Numbered from the stretch's first letter, positions 26,099 to 34,855 are shown. The stretch: DNA of 64,000 nucleotides from Verrucomicrobiaceae bacterium UBA7681 (GCA_002482965.1 DLGZ01000002.1:1-64000), one strand, 5' to 3'. Translations and numbers: made by a program. The notes: generated by a model not told the origin, from the sequence alone.

Positions 26099-26560
26099 GA
26101 ATGGCCCTCGGTTAAGGCGGTGTTTCGCTCATTTTCGCATCTCTCGTTGCATCCTCCCCGGCAGACTGGGTTATAGCGGTTCGCAAAAATCATTTCCGGA
26201 ATGGAGAGTCTGAGGATGTTCGGTTTGCCGCAGAGGGGCAAAGGTGCAGAGGAGGCAGAGATTGAATCTCTTCTCTGCTCCCCCTGCCTCTCCGCCCCTC
26301 TGCGGCAGATTCGAGGGTTCCTCCAATTTTCAAAAAATACTTCGGAGCGTGTTTCCTTCTGCGCTTTCCGGAAATCATTTCTGTAAACGCTGTTCTTTTG
26401 CCACTCCACTCCACTCCGCCTCCACACCAGCACCAAAGGTGCTGCGTAACTCAGCCCAGGGTCAGCCGAGCCTAAGCGAGGCGACCCTGGGTATGGCAAC
26501 ACACGACCGGAAGCAAAGCCAACGCCTTCTTCACGCGCAGCACCAACCAGCAGCGTTTGC
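26099..26560 (+). repeat. Two-hairpin dispersed repeat, copy C (long form, interrupted)
   Basis: It starts with GAATGGCCCTCGGTTAAGG (26099) and GGCAGACTGG (near 26160), as in copy B, but hairpin 1 (AGCACC-AAA-GGTGCT, 26429-26443) lies 330 bp downstream instead of about 105. The extra length equals the 217-bp element at 26175-26391. Hairpin 2 (outer arms CCCAGGGTC/GACCCTGGG), the AAGCAAA block and GCAGCGTTTGC complete the copy. It fills most of the gap 26034-26736. Confidence 0.85.
26175..26391. mobile_element. MITE-like element inserted in repeat copy C
   Basis: 217 bp bounded by imperfect terminal inverted repeats of about 26 bp: 26175-26201 begins AGCGGTTCGCAAAAATCATT, and 26366-26391 reads, on the other strand, AGCGTTTACAGAAATGATTT; both end in TTCCGGAA. 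Inside is a second perfect 14-bp inverted repeat TGCCGCAGAGGGGC (26226-26239 with 26294-26307). No transposase is encoded. The interruption of an otherwise collinear repeat shows it as an insertion. No convincing target duplication is visible. Confidence 0.7.
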
Positions 26561-26668
26561 AATAAGTCCCGCCGCGCTAAGAGCGTCCCACCGGCTCCAA
26601 ACACACGATCAGCACTCTTACCCGAGCGCCCTTCACACCCCACATCTTTTCCTACTCCTCCAATCGCC

Positions 26669-26697
26669 TTGACGCACAATTAACACAGTATTTTAAT
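26669..26697 (+). promoter_or_regulatory. Sigma70-like promoter
   Basis: TTGACG (26669-26674), a 17-bp spacer and TTTAAT (26692-26697) match -35 and -10 consensus with one mismatch each. The predicted start near 26704 would give a leader of about 33 nt before the ATG at 26737. Confidence 0.6.
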
Positions 26698-26736
26698 TGC
26701 CAGTGATAGCTTGGATATCATTTAATACAATTCGCT

Positions 26737-27168
26737 ATGAATGCTAAAACCACTCTTCTCATGGTCAGTTTTCTCCTCCTGTCCGTTGCATCAAAAGCAG
26801 CAGATACCATCAAGTGGTCTTCCGCCAAAGCGACCATCTCCGAGAAGGGAGCCTTGACGGTCGAAGTCACGGCCGAAGTTCATCTGGAACAACCAACCGG
26901 ACGAGTCTGCCTTTATCTTCAAGACCAGGATACGGCCCTTGGAAAGAGCCGTCCTTTCGATGTAATTGTGTCTAAAGGGGATGAAACAGTCACGATCAAG
27001 CGAACCATTGATGTCCCCGAAGACCTCACACTCATCTACGTCTTTACCCCGCTCTACCTGAACTCGGAGGAATCGACCTACATCCGAGAAATGGGCAGGC
27101 TCACGATTGCCTGGTCCGACCTCGAGAAACCGAGTGTTAAAGTCTTCATGCCCACGCCCAAGAAGTGA
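26737..27168 (+). CDS. Small secreted hypothetical protein
   Basis: 143 residues. A signal peptide (MNAKTTLLMVSFLLLSVASKA) precedes about 120 residues rich in alternating beta-strand patterns (WSSAKATISEKGALTVEVTAEVHLEQPTG, VTIKRTIDVPEDLTLIYVFTPLY), suggesting one beta-sandwich domain exported to the periplasm or surface. No family recognised. Base composition is less GC-rich than the neighbours. It has its own promoter-like sequence 26669-26697 and a possible terminator at 27270-27293, so it appears monocistronic. Confidence 0.7.
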   Translation: MNAKTTLLMVSFLLLSVASKAADTIKWSSAKATISEKGALTVEVTAEVHLEQPTGRVCLYLQDQDTALGKSRPFDVIVSKGDETVTIKRTIDVPEDLTLIYVFTPLYLNSEESTYIREMGRLTIAWSDLEKPSVKVFMPTPKK

Positions 27169-27239
27169 CTACCCCATCCAGGCCGTGTGCGATCACTCCC
27201 TTCACGGGAAAATCCGTTCTGCGCAGGATGAATCCCTGC

Positions 27240-27395
27240 TCACTTCTTCAGCGTCAGCTTCGGATTATACCGGCCATCTCGCCGGATTTTTTTCGTCAGT
27301 TTGTCCGCAGCAGCGGCATTGAATGTGCACAAGCAGAAGAGGCCGAGAAACAGCAAGGTTTTCCGCTTAAAAACAGGTGGTTTTATGTGCCTCAC
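27240..27395 (-). CDS. 51-residue secreted basic peptide, coupled to DUF1501
   Basis: A GTG-initiated frame of 51 codons. The GTG at 27395 overlaps the DUF1501 stop as GTGA, the classic coupling arrangement. The product has a basic N-terminus (RHIKPPVFKRK), a hydrophobic core (TLLFLGLFCLCTF), a signal-peptidase-like NAAAA, then a 20-residue basic tail (DKLTKKIRRDGRYNPKLTLK). This reads as a signal peptide plus a very short cationic mature peptide. It contains no ATG and is easily missed. No homologue is known to me; the coding call rests on the overlap and signal-peptide pattern. Confidence 0.55.
   Translation of the reverse strand: MRHIKPPVFKRKTLLFLGLFCLCTFNAAAADKLTKKIRRDGRYNPKLTLKK
27270..27293 (+). 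terminator. Possible intrinsic terminator
   Basis: CCGGC-CATCTC-GCCGG followed by A and seven T residues on the plus strand, about 100 bp after the stop of the 143-residue gene. The 5-bp stem is short. It lies antisense within the 51-residue minus-strand ORF. Confidence 0.5.
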
Positions 27396-28852
27396 GCCAT
27401 CACCGCCTTCACCGGACTGTGCTCCTCCACACCGCTGAGCCTCTGATCAAGCCCCTGAAACTTGAAAGTGAACTTGCGATGATCAATGCCCATGAGGTGC
27501 AGAATCGTGGCATTGAGATCATTGATGTGCACCGGGTCTTTCGCCACGTTGTAACTGAAGTCGTCCGTCTCACCGTGCTCGATGCCGCCTTTCACACCGC
27601 CCCCGGCCATCCACATTGTGAAGCAGCGCGGATGGTGATCCCGCCCATAGTTCTCCTTCGTCAGCGTGCCCTGCGAATAGACCGTGCGTCCAAATTCCCC
27701 ACCCCAGACCACGAGCGTATCCTGCAGCAGCCCCCGTTGTTTCAGATCCATGATCAGCGCAGCGCAGGCTCGCTCAGTATCCTCCACCTGACCGCGCAAA
27801 AGCTTCGGCAGGTTGTTATGCTGATCCCAGCCGCGATGCAAAATCTGCACCACGCGCGTCCCCCGCTCAATGAGCCGCCGCGCCATGATGGCGCTGTGCG
27901 TGAAGCTGCCGCTGCGGTTCACATCATCGCCATACATCTCCAGCGTCGCCTTGCTTTCCTTGCTCAGATCCGTCAGCTCCGGCACGCTCGTCTGCATGCG
28001 AAAAGCCATTTCATACTGCGCGATCCGCGTCTGAATCTCAGGATCACCAATACGGGCGTGATTGATGCTATTCAGCTTGTTCAGCGCATCCAGCATCGTG
28101 CGGCGATCACTGCCATCCACACCCGGCGGGTTCTTCACATACAGCACCGGATCCCCCTGCCCTCTCAGCGCCACCCCGCTGTACTTCGTCGGCAGAAAGC
28201 CACTGCTCCACATGCGCGTAAACAAAGCCTGCGCCTGACTGGCCGCAGGAAAAGTAGGCGTGAAAACCACAAACGACGGCAGATCATTGCTCTCGCTCCC
28301 CAGCCCATACCCCAGCCAGGACCCAATGCTCGGCTTCCCTGGCACCTCACTGCCCGTCATGACAAACGTACACGCCGGGTCATGATTGATCGCAGTAGTG
28401 CTCACACTCTTGATCACCGCAATCTCATCCACAATCTTCGCCGTGTGCGGCAGCAACTCGCTCACAAACCGCCCGCACTGCCCATGCTGCGTGAACTTGA
28501 ACATGCTCGGTGCCACCGGAAACCGCGCCTGCCCGCTCGTCATCGTGGTGATCCGCTGGCCGTTGCGAATGCTCTCCGGCAAATCCTTGTCGTAGTGCTG
28601 CTGCAACTGCGGCTTGTGGTCCCACAGATCCAACTGCGACGGCGCACCGTTCATGTGCAAATAGATCAGCCTCTTGGCCTTCGGCGCAAAATGCGGCAGT
28701 CCAGGCAACGCCGGCTGCACAAGATTGGAGCTCCCCCTCGCAAACTCCTCTCCCAGCATGCCCGCCAGCGCCACGCCACCCACCCGCAAGCCCGTCTGGC
28801 CAAAAAACTGCCTACGCGTCTGACTGCGATGATATTCAAGGAGAGGATCCAT
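27392..28852 (-). CDS. DUF1501 family protein, Tat-exported
   Basis: 486 residues. A twin-arginine signal (TRRQFFGQTGLRVGGVALAG) is followed by the DUF1501 pattern: LIYLHMNGAPSQLDLWDHKP, a GSWLGYGLGSE segment, GWDQHNNLPK and DTLVVWGGEFGRT. DUF1501 belongs to the alkaline phosphatase/sulfatase superfamily and is abundant in Planctomycetes and Verrucomicrobia, nearly always beside a DUF1549/DUF1553 cytochrome. That partner is missing here: the upstream gene is a lipoprotein and the downstream one a 51-residue peptide. Function is unknown; export by Tat is clear. Confidence 0.92.
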   Translation of the reverse strand: MDPLLEYHRSQTRRQFFGQTGLRVGGVALAGMLGEEFARGSSNLVQPALPGLPHFAPKAKRLIYLHMNGAPSQLDLWDHKPQLQQHYDKDLPESIRNGQRITTMTSGQARFPVAPSMFKFTQHGQCGRFVSELLPHTAKIVDEIAVIKSVSTTAINHDPACTFVMTGSEVPGKPSIGSWLGYGLGSESNDLPSFVVFTPTFPAASQAQALFTRMWSSGFLPTKYSGVALRGQGDPVLYVKNPPGVDGSDRRTMLDALNKLNSINHARIGDPEIQTRIAQYEMAFRMQTSVPELTDLSKESKATLEMYGDDVNRSGSFTHSAIMARRLIERGTRVVQILHRGWDQHNNLPKLLRGQVEDTERACAALIMDLKQRGLLQDTLVVWGGEFGRTVYSQGTLTKENYGRDHHPRCFTMWMAGGGVKGGIEHGETDDFSYNVAKDPVHINDLNATILHLMGIDHRKFTFKFQGLDQRLSGVEEHSPVKAVMA

Positions 28853-28908
28853 AGAGACAAAACGCAGGCAGATGGCAGAGGCTTACGCCAGACCGAAAAA
28901 TGCACCCG

Positions 28909-29643
28909 TCACCGAAACAGCTTCTTCTCCACCACCGCCCCATTCACCACCACACGCCGCTTCGCAAAATCCAGCACCATGATGGCATCCCGCTTGGCTC
29001 CCTTAATATGCTGCTGCCCAGACTGCACCGTCGGGTCCCCCTCCAGCACCACCTCCGAAGTTGCACTGCGGAAATGAATGCGCTGCGCAATACCAAAAAA
29101 AGTCCCGTCTTTCGTAATGACGGTGATTTTGCTCCATTTGTCAGCACGTGCCAGGCTTGGCCACGTTTGCTTGTCCTGCTTCACATACACCAGCTCCTGC
29201 CCTTGCAGCAGCACAAAGGGAAATTCATTGACCGCTAGCTGCCGTCGCGTGTCATCAATGGAACCCAGCTTGTCATCCGAGGTGGACCCAGCAGCAATGG
29301 CCAGCAGCGAAGTCACCATTCCCATGAGATCCCCCGCCCTGCCCGTCAATCCCGAGCTAGGTCGCTTGGCCTTGGGCGATCCCTTCGGCAGTTCGTCATC
29401 GCGAATGAAAAGACCGCGCGGAATCGTTTTACCACCCTGCACCTCAAGCATCGGCCCAGGCAGAGCCGCCCACTGCTTCAGATCCGGAAACGGCAGGTAG
29501 TCCAGCGGCTCCGAGGTCAGCGGCCTGGACATACGGTGCATCGCCTTGTAGGCCAGCGATCCCACGTGCATTTTGCATGACGTAAGTGAGAAGAGGCAAA
29601 TGCTGAGCGCCGGCATCCAACGCCGGATTTTTTTCCAAATCAT
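28909..29643 (-). CDS. Lipoprotein with LptA/LptC-like C-terminus (tentative)
   Basis: 244 residues. Lipobox near residue 23 (SICLFSLTSCK) predicts a lipid-modified N-terminus. The C-terminal 90 residues include WSKITVITKDGTFFGIAQRIHFRSATSEVVLEGDP and DAIMVLDFAKRRVVVNGAVVEKKLF, a pattern reminiscent of OstA-like LPS-transport repeats (VVLEG-P-V...), but this is only resemblance. It lies 56 bp upstream of the DUF1501 gene on the same strand and is divergent from the sulfatase. Confidence 0.65.
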   Translation of the reverse strand: MIWKKIRRWMPALSICLFSLTSCKMHVGSLAYKAMHRMSRPLTSEPLDYLPFPDLKQWAALPGPMLEVQGGKTIPRGLFIRDDELPKGSPKAKRPSSGLTGRAGDLMGMVTSLLAIAAGSTSDDKLGSIDDTRRQLAVNEFPFVLLQGQELVYVKQDKQTWPSLARADKWSKITVITKDGTFFGIAQRIHFRSATSEVVLEGDPTVQSGQQHIKGAKRDAIMVLDFAKRRVVVNGAVVEKKLFR

Positions 29644-29768
29644 GGCCCTAGGCTGTCATTCTGGCGTGTGTTCGCAAGTGTGGATTGCCTTCATCCTGCC
29701 ATTGCAGTGCGAATTGCCGCCGAATTGTCCGGCAAGATGCCATTCACCCCCATCGTTTGCATGCCACC

Positions 29769-31052
29769 ATGATCCGCCGCCTCTTCCTCTTACTGCTCGC
29801 CCTTCCCTGCCTGCTCACCGCTGCCGATTCACCACCGAACATTGTGATGATCATCTCGGATGACCAGTTGTGGAGTGATTACAGCTTCATGGGCCACCCC
29901 GTCATCCAGACGCCAAACCTCGACCGCCTGGCCAAAGAAAGCCTCACCTTCACTCGTGGCTACGTGCCCTGCAGCCTCTGCTGCCCCAGCCTCGCCTCGC
30001 TGATCACCGGCCTGTATCCGCACCAGCACAAGGTGACGAGCAACGACCCTCCCATCCCCGCTGGCATGAAGCCGCGCGAATTTCAAAGCAGCCCGCAGTT
30101 TGATGCCGGCCGCGAGGTAATCAGCAAGCACCTCGAAGAAGCCAGCACGCTGCCCACCATGCTGAAACAAAAAGGCTACCTCAGTCTGCAAACCGGCAAG
30201 TGGTGGCAAAAAAGCTACGAGCGCGGCGGCTTCACCCAAGGCATGACCCACGGCGGCCGTCATGGAGATGCAGGCCTCGACATCGGCCGCAAGACCATGC
30301 AGCCCATCTATGATTTCATCGGCGAAGCCAAAAAAGAACAGAAGCCCTTCTTCGTCTGGTATGCCCCCATGATGCCGCATGATCCACACACCCCTCCCCA
30401 ACGCTTGTTCGACAAATACAAGGACAAGGCGCCCAGCGAAAAAGTGGCAAAGTATTGGGCCATGGTGGACTGGTTCGACGAAACCTGCGGCGAACTCATC
30501 AAGCACATCGACGACAACGGCCTGAAGGAAAACACCATCTTCGTCTATGTCTGCGACAACGGCTGGATCACCAACCCCAAGACCGGCCGCTACGCTGACA
30601 AATCAAAGCAAAGCCAGTATGACGGCGGCCTGCGCACCCCCATCATGATACGCTGGCCCGGCCATGTACAGCCAAAGATGTCCACCGACCTCGCCGAGTC
30701 CATCGACCTCGTGCCAACCCTTCTCCACGCCGTCGGCATTACCCCCACGAAAACCTTCCCCGGCATCGACCTCCTCGATCACGCCGCCGTCAGCGCCCGC
30801 AAGACCATCTACGGCGAATGCTTCACACACAACTTCGTCGATCTCAACGTGCCCGCCGCAAGCTTGCGCTGGCGCTGGCTCATCAACGGCTACGACAAAC
30901 TCATCGTGCCCAACAAGACCAACCAGCCCGATGATGTCGTGGAACTCTACGACCTCAAGGCAGACCCTACGGAAGAAAAAAATCTCGCAACCGAGAGCGC
31001 AGACAAGGTGAAGGAGCTGAGCGCAAAGCTCAATGCCTGGTGGCAGCCGTAA
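29769..31052 (+). CDS. Secreted sulfatase-family protein
   Basis: 427 residues from the ATG at 29769, which starts a signal peptide (MIRRLFLLLLALPCLLTAA). Alkaline-phosphatase superfamily: PPNIVMIISDDQLWSD (metal-binding Asp pair), the modification site region YVPCSLCCPSLASLITGLYPHQH, TGKWW, and a C-terminal DGGLRTPIMIRWPGH with VVELYDLKADPTEEKNLA. Formylglycine sulfatases normally read C-x-P-S-R; here the fifth position is Leu (CCPSL). The candidate Cys is kept but activity is not assured. Likely substrate would be a sulfated polysaccharide, by analogy with the lineage. Confidence 0.85.
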   Translation: MIRRLFLLLLALPCLLTAADSPPNIVMIISDDQLWSDYSFMGHPVIQTPNLDRLAKESLTFTRGYVPCSLCCPSLASLITGLYPHQHKVTSNDPPIPAGMKPREFQSSPQFDAGREVISKHLEEASTLPTMLKQKGYLSLQTGKWWQKSYERGGFTQGMTHGGRHGDAGLDIGRKTMQPIYDFIGEAKKEQKPFFVWYAPMMPHDPHTPPQRLFDKYKDKAPSEKVAKYWAMVDWFDETCGELIKHIDDNGLKENTIFVYVCDNGWITNPKTGRYADKSKQSQYDGGLRTPIMIRWPGHVQPKMSTDLAESIDLVPTLLHAVGITPTKTFPGIDLLDHAAVSARKTIYGECFTHNFVDLNVPAASLRWRWLINGYDKLIVPNKTNQPDDVVELYDLKADPTEEKNLATESADKVKELSAKLNAWWQP

Positions 31053-31131
31053 AATAACCTCTGGCTCGCAGATCATTGATCGGCACTTTCACTGCCCCCA
31101 GGCAGCCGCACGGGTGACCCTGCCAGACCCC

Positions 31132-31827
31132 ATGCCCACTCGCTTCTACCCACAAATCACGACTCCACCCATTGAGTCCGACAGCGAATTTCTGACCGCC
31201 TTCAGAGATCATGAATTTGACCGTGACTATCCCGAGGACATCTATCAGCAGTCCGCCTGCCACTGGACCCCTTTGGACGTGTGCCAGATGGCAGCCCAGA
31301 TGCTCGTCGAAAAACCCGGCACACGCGTGCTGGACATCGGCTGCGGCCCCGGAAAATTCTGCGCCATAGGTGCCACCACCACCCAGGGCCACTTCACCGG
31401 CGTGGAACAGCGCAGCAGGCTCGTCAAAGCCGCACGTGATCTGCTGGAGCGCCACCGCATCACGCGTGCCGAAATCGTTCACGGCAACATCACCACGGTG
31501 TCCTTTGACGCCTACGATGCCTTCTACCTCTTCAATCCCTTCGAAGAAAACATCCTGCCAATGCTCCGCATCGACCACGACGTGGAGATGCAACCCCAGC
31601 TCTACGACGACTACACCCTGCACGTGCAGCAGCAGCTCGAGCTAAAACCTCTCGGCACCCGCATCGTCACCTACTACGGCAGCTGCGCCGAGGTTCCCGA
31701 ATGCTACACCTGCGTGAAAACCGCCTACGACGGCACTTTGAAACTCTGGGTGAAGACACGCTCACATCTGGAAGATGCAGCCGATGATGCAGCACCTGCC
31801 CCCTGTCGCTTCCCGCATCTCGTTTAG
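31132..31827 (+). CDS. Class I SAM-dependent methyltransferase
   Basis: 231 residues from the ATG at 31132. The Rossmann core holds motif I as VLDIGCGPGKFCAIGA, motif II as HFTGVEQRSRLVKAAR and motif IV near YDAFYLFNPFEENIL. The NPFE tetrad occupies the catalytic-loop position; in N-methyltransferases this is often (N/D)PP(F/Y), so the substrate may be a planar nitrogen, which is speculative. The gene follows the sulfatase after an 80-bp gap and may share its transcript. Confidence 0.8.
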   Translation: MPTRFYPQITTPPIESDSEFLTAFRDHEFDRDYPEDIYQQSACHWTPLDVCQMAAQMLVEKPGTRVLDIGCGPGKFCAIGATTTQGHFTGVEQRSRLVKAARDLLERHRITRAEIVHGNITTVSFDAYDAFYLFNPFEENILPMLRIDHDVEMQPQLYDDYTLHVQQQLELKPLGTRIVTYYGSCAEVPECYTCVKTAYDGTLKLWVKTRSHLEDAADDAAPAPCRFPHLV

Positions 31828-31878
31828 TTTGCATCGCGTATCATTGTGACCTGCGCAATAGCCTGACATCCTTCGCTC

Positions 31879-32013
31879 GAAGGCCAAAGGCCTTCCGTAT
31901 TTAAGCCCAGGGTCAGCCGAGCCTCAGCGAGGCGACCCTGGGTCAATGATCCGACTGACCGGGGAGCAAACCCAGTGCCTCCGTCGCGCACCGCGTCCTC
32001 CAGCAGCGTCTGC
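31879..32013 (+). repeat. Two-hairpin dispersed repeat, copy D
   Basis: Hairpin 1 GAAGGCC-AAA-GGCCTTC (31879-31895), hairpin 2 with outer arms CCCAGGGTC/GACCCTGGG, the GGGAGCAAACCCA block and GCAGCGTCTGC. The upstream CATCCTT flank matches copy A. It sits between the methyltransferase stop and the 3' end of ccoI in the 320-bp gap 31828-32148, in which I see no gene. Confidence 0.86.
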
Positions 32014-32148
32014 CCCGCCATACGGCCGCGCTGAAGGGCGTCCAAGCGCTTCCAAAGCTCACCAGCTTCCCCTTGGTCAAAAGCCTGTCGCGTCAATCTC
32101 CTCGATGACGCGAGAATCCTCAACAAGGCGATATTCCCCGCACACCAC

Positions 32149-34500
32149 TCAACACGCCGTCACACACGGAACCCCACCCTTCACATCCGGATCCACATAC
32201 TTCCTCACCCCTGCGTTCCCTCCACGCCGGAACAACAGCGCCACCAGCGACAGCGTCGCCACCGAACTCAGCGGCATCAAAATCGCCGCCAGCAGCGGAC
32301 TGAGATAACCTGCAAGCGCAACGATCACGGTGACGATGTTATAGGTCACTGAAAAAGCGAAGACCGCATGCACAGCGCGGCGGTGCGTAGCAGCAATATC
32401 AAGCAGGCTGCTCATGAATCGCATGCTGTGCCCCAGGAAATAAAAGTCCGCTTTGTGCTCTAAAAAACTACGCCCCGTCACCGGGCTTCCCGCACACGCT
32501 GCAACGTCAAAGGCCAGGCTGTCATTCGCTCCGTCACCAATATACAGCGTGCTTTGCGGCTCATGGCCGGAGATCCACGCAGCCTTTTCGTCAGGCGTGA
32601 GGCTGTGCTGCCATTGCTCCGGATCGAGATGCAACTGCTCAGCGATAGCGGCCACCTTGGCCTCTCGGTCACCGCTGAGGATGCTCACGCGCAGGCCGCG
32701 CGCCTGCAACGCCTCCATCTGCACCAGAGATTCAGCACGCAGCGCATCACGAAATCGGAAGGCGCAGAGCGTCTGCCCATCCCGTGTAAAAACGGCATCC
32801 GCCGCCGAATCCTGCGGACGTGAGATGGCCCACACAGAGCCCTCATTCTCACAGCGCAGCCCCTGCCCAGGTTCTTCACTGACTTCGGCATCGAGACTTT
32901 CGTCATGCATTCCACCCAGCGCATCAAACAAGCTGCGGCTCACCGGGTGCAAATTGCCGCTGGTGAGATGCCGCAGCATCTGTCGAGAGCTTTCATCCAG
33001 CTCCTCCAACACCGCAGGATTGATCAACAGTGGATTTTCCAGCGTCAGCGTCCCCGTTTTATCAAACACCACCTGCCGCAGCCGCGTCAGCTTCTTCCAC
33101 AGCCCGAGCGTACGCACAAACACACCCTGATCTGCCGCACGGCTCGCAGCGATGTCATCCGCCAGCGGTGCCGCCACCCCGAGTGCACAGGGGCAGGACA
33201 CGACAAACACGGAAATCATGACCTGCAGCGCACGCGCCCACTCACCCGTGTGCCACCACCACCACAAGCCACCCACGACACCTGCAATTACAACGACAAT
33301 CAAATACCCACGCAGCAGTTTTTCCAGACGCAGATCACGGTGGTCACCCCCGCGCCGTGCCTCCAGCAGCTTGTGCAGCGTCGAGTCTTTCCACGCCTCC
33401 AGCGCCACCGCATTCAGCGCACGTGTGCCAGCGTTCAGCGCACCCGAAGGCAGAAGCTGGCCGCTGCTTCGCGTGCATGAATCACTTTCCCCACTGATCC
33501 ACTCCAGACTGATGCTCGCATGCGCATCGGTGAGTTTGGCGGCCACTGGCACCGCCTGCCCGGGCTTCACGCAAAATGTCGCACCAGCTTGCAGAGCCTC
33601 CAGCATCTCCGCCTCAGGAATGGACGGATCACGCAGCAGTCGGCGGCGATTTCTCACCACCGCCATCTGCTGCACCAGCCTGCCACCCAGCATCAGAAAG
33701 ATGAACATCGCCACAAAGTCGAAGTACTTCAGTCCCGGCTCCCCGCTCATCCACCCGATAAGCGAACCCGCATACGCCGCAAGAATCCCCAGCGTGATCG
33801 GCGTATCAATATGCAGCACCCCGGCGCGCAGCGCATGCCACGCACGCAGGCCAAAGTAGCTACCCCCTACCAGCAGCGCCAGCGTCGCCGAGGCCGCAGC
33901 CACCAGATCAAACCAGTCGGCAAAGGCAAAGTCCGCAGGCATGCCAAAATAAGCAGGCAGTGAGAACGCCATCGCATTCATCGCAAAAGCGCCACACACA
34001 CCAGTGCGCTTCTCCAAACTGTTGTCACCAGCCTGCCCACCATCCGCACGTTGCATGCCCAGCAGATAGCCAAAGCGCTGCAGCTCACGCGCAAACTCCA
34101 CCGGCTGAAACTTCCCCGGCTGCCACGCCATGCGCAGTTCACCGCTGGAGATATCCACCTGAATCTGCGTACCACCCAGTTTGGCAAACACCCGCTCAAT
34201 CAGCCAGATGCACGCCATGCACGAAAGACCCTGCACAGACACGCTCAATTCAGCCGCCACATCCTCACTCACGCGCGTCGCCTCTGCCGCCCCCGTAGCA
34301 GTCTCCAGCCAGCCATAATCCTGCTGCCGCATCGCCTGCGGCGGCACCGGCGGGAGATTCAGGCCAGATTTGAGATCATAGAAATGCTCCAGCCCCTGCT
34401 GCTGCAAAAGTTCGTATACAGATCGACAGCCCCCGCAGCAAAACCCATCGCTCCGCGTGGTTGGCACCGGCGTCCCACAGTGATGGCACATTGTATTCAT
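32149..34500 (-). CDS. ccoI: Cu+-type P-type ATPase for cbb3 oxidase assembly
   Basis: 783 residues. N-terminal Cys-rich metal-binding segment (CHHCGTPV... FCCGGCRSVY), an HMA domain with CMAC (about residue 94-97), transmembrane helices, the CPC ion channel motif in VVSCPCALG, the phosphorylation site DKTGTLT and the hinge GDGANDSLA. FixI/CcoI ATPases move copper needed to build the CuB site of cbb3 oxidase. It is the last gene of the cco cluster; repeat copy E lies between it and the upstream SafE-like gene. Direction of copper transport is inferred from the family. Confidence 0.93.
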   Translation of the reverse strand: MNTMCHHCGTPVPTTRSDGFCCGGCRSVYELLQQQGLEHFYDLKSGLNLPPVPPQAMRQQDYGWLETATGAAEATRVSEDVAAELSVSVQGLSCMACIWLIERVFAKLGGTQIQVDISSGELRMAWQPGKFQPVEFARELQRFGYLLGMQRADGGQAGDNSLEKRTGVCGAFAMNAMAFSLPAYFGMPADFAFADWFDLVAAASATLALLVGGSYFGLRAWHALRAGVLHIDTPITLGILAAYAGSLIGWMSGEPGLKYFDFVAMFIFLMLGGRLVQQMAVVRNRRRLLRDPSIPEAEMLEALQAGATFCVKPGQAVPVAAKLTDAHASISLEWISGESDSCTRSSGQLLPSGALNAGTRALNAVALEAWKDSTLHKLLEARRGGDHRDLRLEKLLRGYLIVVVIAGVVGGLWWWWHTGEWARALQVMISVFVVSCPCALGVAAPLADDIAASRAADQGVFVRTLGLWKKLTRLRQVVFDKTGTLTLENPLLINPAVLEELDESSRQMLRHLTSGNLHPVSRSLFDALGGMHDESLDAEVSEEPGQGLRCENEGSVWAISRPQDSAADAVFTRDGQTLCAFRFRDALRAESLVQMEALQARGLRVSILSGDREAKVAAIAEQLHLDPEQWQHSLTPDEKAAWISGHEPQSTLYIGDGANDSLAFDVAACAGSPVTGRSFLEHKADFYFLGHSMRFMSSLLDIAATHRRAVHAVFAFSVTYNIVTVIVALAGYLSPLLAAILMPLSSVATLSLVALLFRRGGNAGVRKYVDPDVKGGVPCVTAC

Positions 34501-34566
34501 AGATAGCCCCTCCTAGCATCGAGATGAACCAGACCGTGTTTGAAAACTTCGCGAGCAATCCAACGC

Positions 34567-34592
34567 CAAGGTGTCGGGGTCTCCTGACCCCG
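34567..34592. repeat. CGGGGTC hairpin (also at 52060-52084)
   Basis: CCAAGGTGT followed by CGGGGTC-TCCT-GACCCCG. The same 27-bp sequence with two or three changes, including a compensated loop position, occurs downstream of the PVC cytochrome gene (52058-52084). Both are in plus orientation. Confidence 0.6.
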
Positions 34593-34657
34593 ATGCAGCG
34601 CGTTGAGCGTTCCTAAAAACGAACCCCAATCTTTCGCCACCCCGTTTCGCCACACTT

Positions 34658-34790
34658 CAGTCCCAACGGGACTGCGTATCATAGCGAAGGGGTGCCGAGC
34701 CTTGGCGAGGCTCCCCTGGTAAATACGCATCAATGACCGGGAAGCAAACCCAGCACTCCGCCACACCCCAGGCTCACCAGCAGCGTCTTC
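34658..34790 (+). repeat. Two-hairpin dispersed repeat, copy E
   Basis: Hairpin 1 CAGTCCC-AAC-GGGACTG (34658-34674) differs in sequence from every other copy yet is perfectly paired. Hairpin 2 carries AGGGG/CCCCT outside and GAGCCT/AGGCTC inside. The GGGAAGCAAACCCA block and AGCAGCGTCTTC follow. It lies within the cco cluster, between ccoI and the SafE-like gene, antisense to both. Gap 34501-34855 has no gene. Confidence 0.85.
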
Positions 34791-34855
34791 AAAAAGTCCC
34801 GCCGCACACCTGCCGCGCTCAATGCCTCGATGAAATGTCCTCATAGTATTTAGCA

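Noticed and set aside
26086..26679. 197-codon minus-strand ORF with the phrase RLGSADPGLSYAAPL
   Set aside because: It is the antisense translation of repeat copy C; similar phrases come from the other copies (159-413, 31824-32126, 34497-34877, 40817-41134). Not genes.
27377..29077. 566-codon plus-strand ORF over DUF1501
   Set aside because: Antisense of a Tat-exported DUF1501 gene with clear motifs; Arg/His-rich product typical of a GC-rich shadow frame.
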